Of a DNA stretch of 64,000 nucleotides, positions 62,552 to 64,000 are shown one piece after another. Position 1 is the stretch's first letter. Each line of letters opens with the position of its first letter. The notes under the pieces were generated by a model. The model was not told the origin of the DNA, made no database searches, and saw only the letters and a list, made by a program, of their open reading frames with translations. A program made the translations under genes and the position numbers. This DNA is from an uncultured Caryophanales bacterium (lineage in GTDB: Bacteria; Bacillota_I; Bacilli_A; RFN20; CAG-288), in the NCBI GenBank assembly GCA_949287425.1, contig CASEGJ010000003.1, positions 196,993 to 260,992 on the forward strand, in the 5' to 3' direction.

Positions 62552-64000
62552 ATGAATAATTCTATTAAAAAATCCATCAAAAGAAGAGAGATGATTTTAA
62601 AAGGTGGCTTGTGGAAAACTATTGTTTATGTTTGCTTTCCATTAGCTATATATCAATTTTTTACCGCTTTTTCTACGATTATAGATCAGATGCTTTCAGC
62701 ACATATTTCTACTGTTGCTTCTAATGCTGTTGCTTCTATCGCTCAATTAAAAAACACCATTTCTGCTTTTGGAGCTGGCTTAGCTGCTGGAGGAGCGGTA
62801 TTAGTCGCTAGATATTATGGCGCAGGGGATGTTAAAAATGCTAGAGGAGCAAGTGGAAATTTACTTTTGCTATCAATAATTATGTCAGCGGTAATTATCG
62901 CGATATTTATTCCTATAGCTAGACCAGTTATGCAACTAGCTCAGATTTCAGAAGAATCGATAGAAATTGGATATACGTATTTTGTTTTACAACTATTTGA
63001 ACTAGCCTTAGTTTCAATTAATAGCGTATTTATCGGTTTAGAAAAGGCAAAAGGGAATTCTAAACTAGTAATGATTTTAAATGTTGTCGTTTTAGTATTG
63101 AAGATTTCATTATCTTGTATATTTGTCTATGGCTTTAATGTTGGAGATTTACTTTGGGTTGAAGTTTCTTCAATTATCGCTCAATCACTTTTAACTTGTA
63201 TTGGTTTAACTTTAATGTTTTATAAGAAAAATATCTTACAAATTAAATTTGAGAATTTTAAACTTAAAAAACTTTATATATTGCCAATTATGAAACTTTC
63301 AATTCCTATTTTCTTCGGTAAATTTGTAATGAATTTAGGAAAGACAATAGTTAATGGACTATGTGGCTCATATTACAATGTAGCGACAAATGGTCTAATT
63401 GTTGGAGCTTTAGGTGTTTCTAATAATATCTCTGGATTAACTACTAATATTACTTCGACATTTGAAGATGGTGAATCTTCAATTGTAAGTCAAAACATCG
63501 GAAATAGAAATTTAAAAAGAAGTTTAAGGTTTTTTGGAAGAATATTGTTAACAGCTGCTATTATTGCTTTAATTGGATACGTTCTAACTAGATTTATCAT
63601 ATTAGATCAATTGGTTGCGCTATTTTCTAATGACGGAGATGAAAATGGTCAAATATACATGCAATATATTAAAGAAATATATACTTATGATTCGTTATCT
63701 ATTCCTGCTTTAGCTTTATGCTCGGCTGTTTTAGGTTTGCTTTATGGTTTTGGTAAGACTTTCTTAGCTAGTATTTTAAATTTTTCAAGAATAGGTATTC
63801 GTATTTTGTCTTTAGTTTGTCTTCATTATGGTTTTCCTAATTTAGCTGGAACTACTTGCGCTGGAATTTCTATGGCTATATCTAATGGTTTAATATTCTT
63901 ACTTTCTTTAATATGTCTGTTGGTCTTTTACATTAATTTGAGAAAGAAAGGGTTTAATGGCATGCATCTAGGTGATCCAGAACCTGATGTAAGTGAATTG
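62552..64000 (+). CDS. MATE family efflux transporter, 3' end beyond the window
   Basis: The frame is open from ATG 62552 to the window end (483 codons). MATE features: LWKTIVYVCFPLAIYQFFTA, TIIDQMLSAHIS, GLAAGGAVLVARYYGAGD, MKLSIPIFFGKF, and TFEDGESSIVSQNIGNRN in the second half. A multi-pass membrane protein with a basic N-terminal tail. It is a distant relative of the MATE gene at 38 kb and more like the branch related to NorM/DinF-type exporters. Substrate unknown. It is already near full length, so only a short tail is missing. Confidence 0.88.
   Translation, partial: MNNSIKKSIKRREMILKGGLWKTIVYVCFPLAIYQFFTAFSTIIDQMLSAHISTVASNAVASIAQLKNTISAFGAGLAAGGAVLVARYYGAGDVKNARGASGNLLLLSIIMSAVIIAIFIPIARPVMQLAQISEESIEIGYTYFVLQLFELALVSINSVFIGLEKAKGNSKLVMILNVVVLVLKISLSCIFVYGFNVGDLLWVEVSSIIAQSLLTCIGLTLMFYKKNILQIKFENFKLKKLYILPIMKLSIPIFFGKFVMNLGKTIVNGLCGSYYNVATNGLIVGALGVSNNISGLTTNITSTFEDGESSIVSQNIGNRNLKRSLRFFGRILLTAAIIALIGYVLTRFIILDQLVALFSNDGDENGQIYMQYIKEIYTYDSLSIPALALCSAVLGLLYGFGKTFLASILNFSRIGIRILSLVCLHYGFPNLAGTTCAGISMAISNGLIFLLSLICLLVFYINLRKKGFNGMHLGDPEPDVSEL

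Overview
The window looks like the chromosome of a very AT-rich, low-GC Firmicute (class Bacilli or a near relative, perhaps an uncultivated gut lineage bordering the Mollicutes). The evidence is a PolC-type replicase, a small SRP RNA, GatCAB, uracil phosphoribosyltransferase, ComEA/ComEC, lipoprotein signal peptides, and Bacillus-like gene order in pyrH-frr-uppS-cdsA-dxr-rseP-polC, pcrA-ligA-gatCAB and cysS-rlmB-sigma. TGG encodes Trp and TGA ends many genes, so the code is standard. The lineage is inferred from gene content and order only.

Layout. 1-11.7 kb: end of an L-fucose-isomerase-like gene, then the ribosome-recycling/isoprenoid/phospholipid/RseP/PolC operon and a LemA-like gene. 12-20.4 kb: a membrane protein with a Glu-rich repeat linker, SRP RNA with tadA, a possibly leaderless unknown gene followed by a DUF1624-type membrane acyltransferase and an acyl-adenylating enzyme, and a minus-strand tetR-flavodiiron-membrane protein operon. 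20.6-26.8 kb: one gene for a 2076-residue exported beta-rich modular protein. 26.9-29.5 kb: ferritin, a broken ATPase gene, two tRNA-Pro genes and upp. 29.6-39.3 kb: pcrA-ligA-gatCAB-alkD-like and a MATE exporter. 39.35-40.37 kb: an insertion sequence with clear ends, 8-bp target duplication, a transposase broken by one in-frame TGA, and a structured leader. 40.4-42.6 kb: an exported cysteine-protease-like protein with two tandem paralogous lipoproteins. 42.7-45.2 kb: a queuosine-precursor operon (queC, transporter, queF) under a preQ1-I riboswitch. 45.2-58.3 kb: rarA; dtd-mnmA-rimO with a heterodimeric ABC exporter; cysS, mgtC-like, rlmB and a sigma factor; an M32 carboxypeptidase. 58.4-61.8 kb: greA, comEA-comEC, tRNA-Asn and tRNA-Glu. 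61.8-64 kb: a decayed Schlafen/AlbA_2-type gene, nested inverted repeats, and the start of a second MATE gene.

The signals that ordinary annotation does not explain are: (i) the giant secreted protein, divergent from a TetR/flavodiiron operon across a short region holding a perfect 12-bp palindrome; (ii) the IS leader, where three interlocking complementary arm pairs create a terminator that also hides the transposase Shine-Dalgarno; (iii) the same design (SD inside a hairpin with a U-run or terminator) upstream of comEA and, in modified form, in the preQ1 riboswitch platform upstream of queC; and (iv) a tRNA-Pro(AGG)/tRNA-Pro(CGG) pair in a genome with TadA. All RNA structures were paired by eye and not folded computationally.
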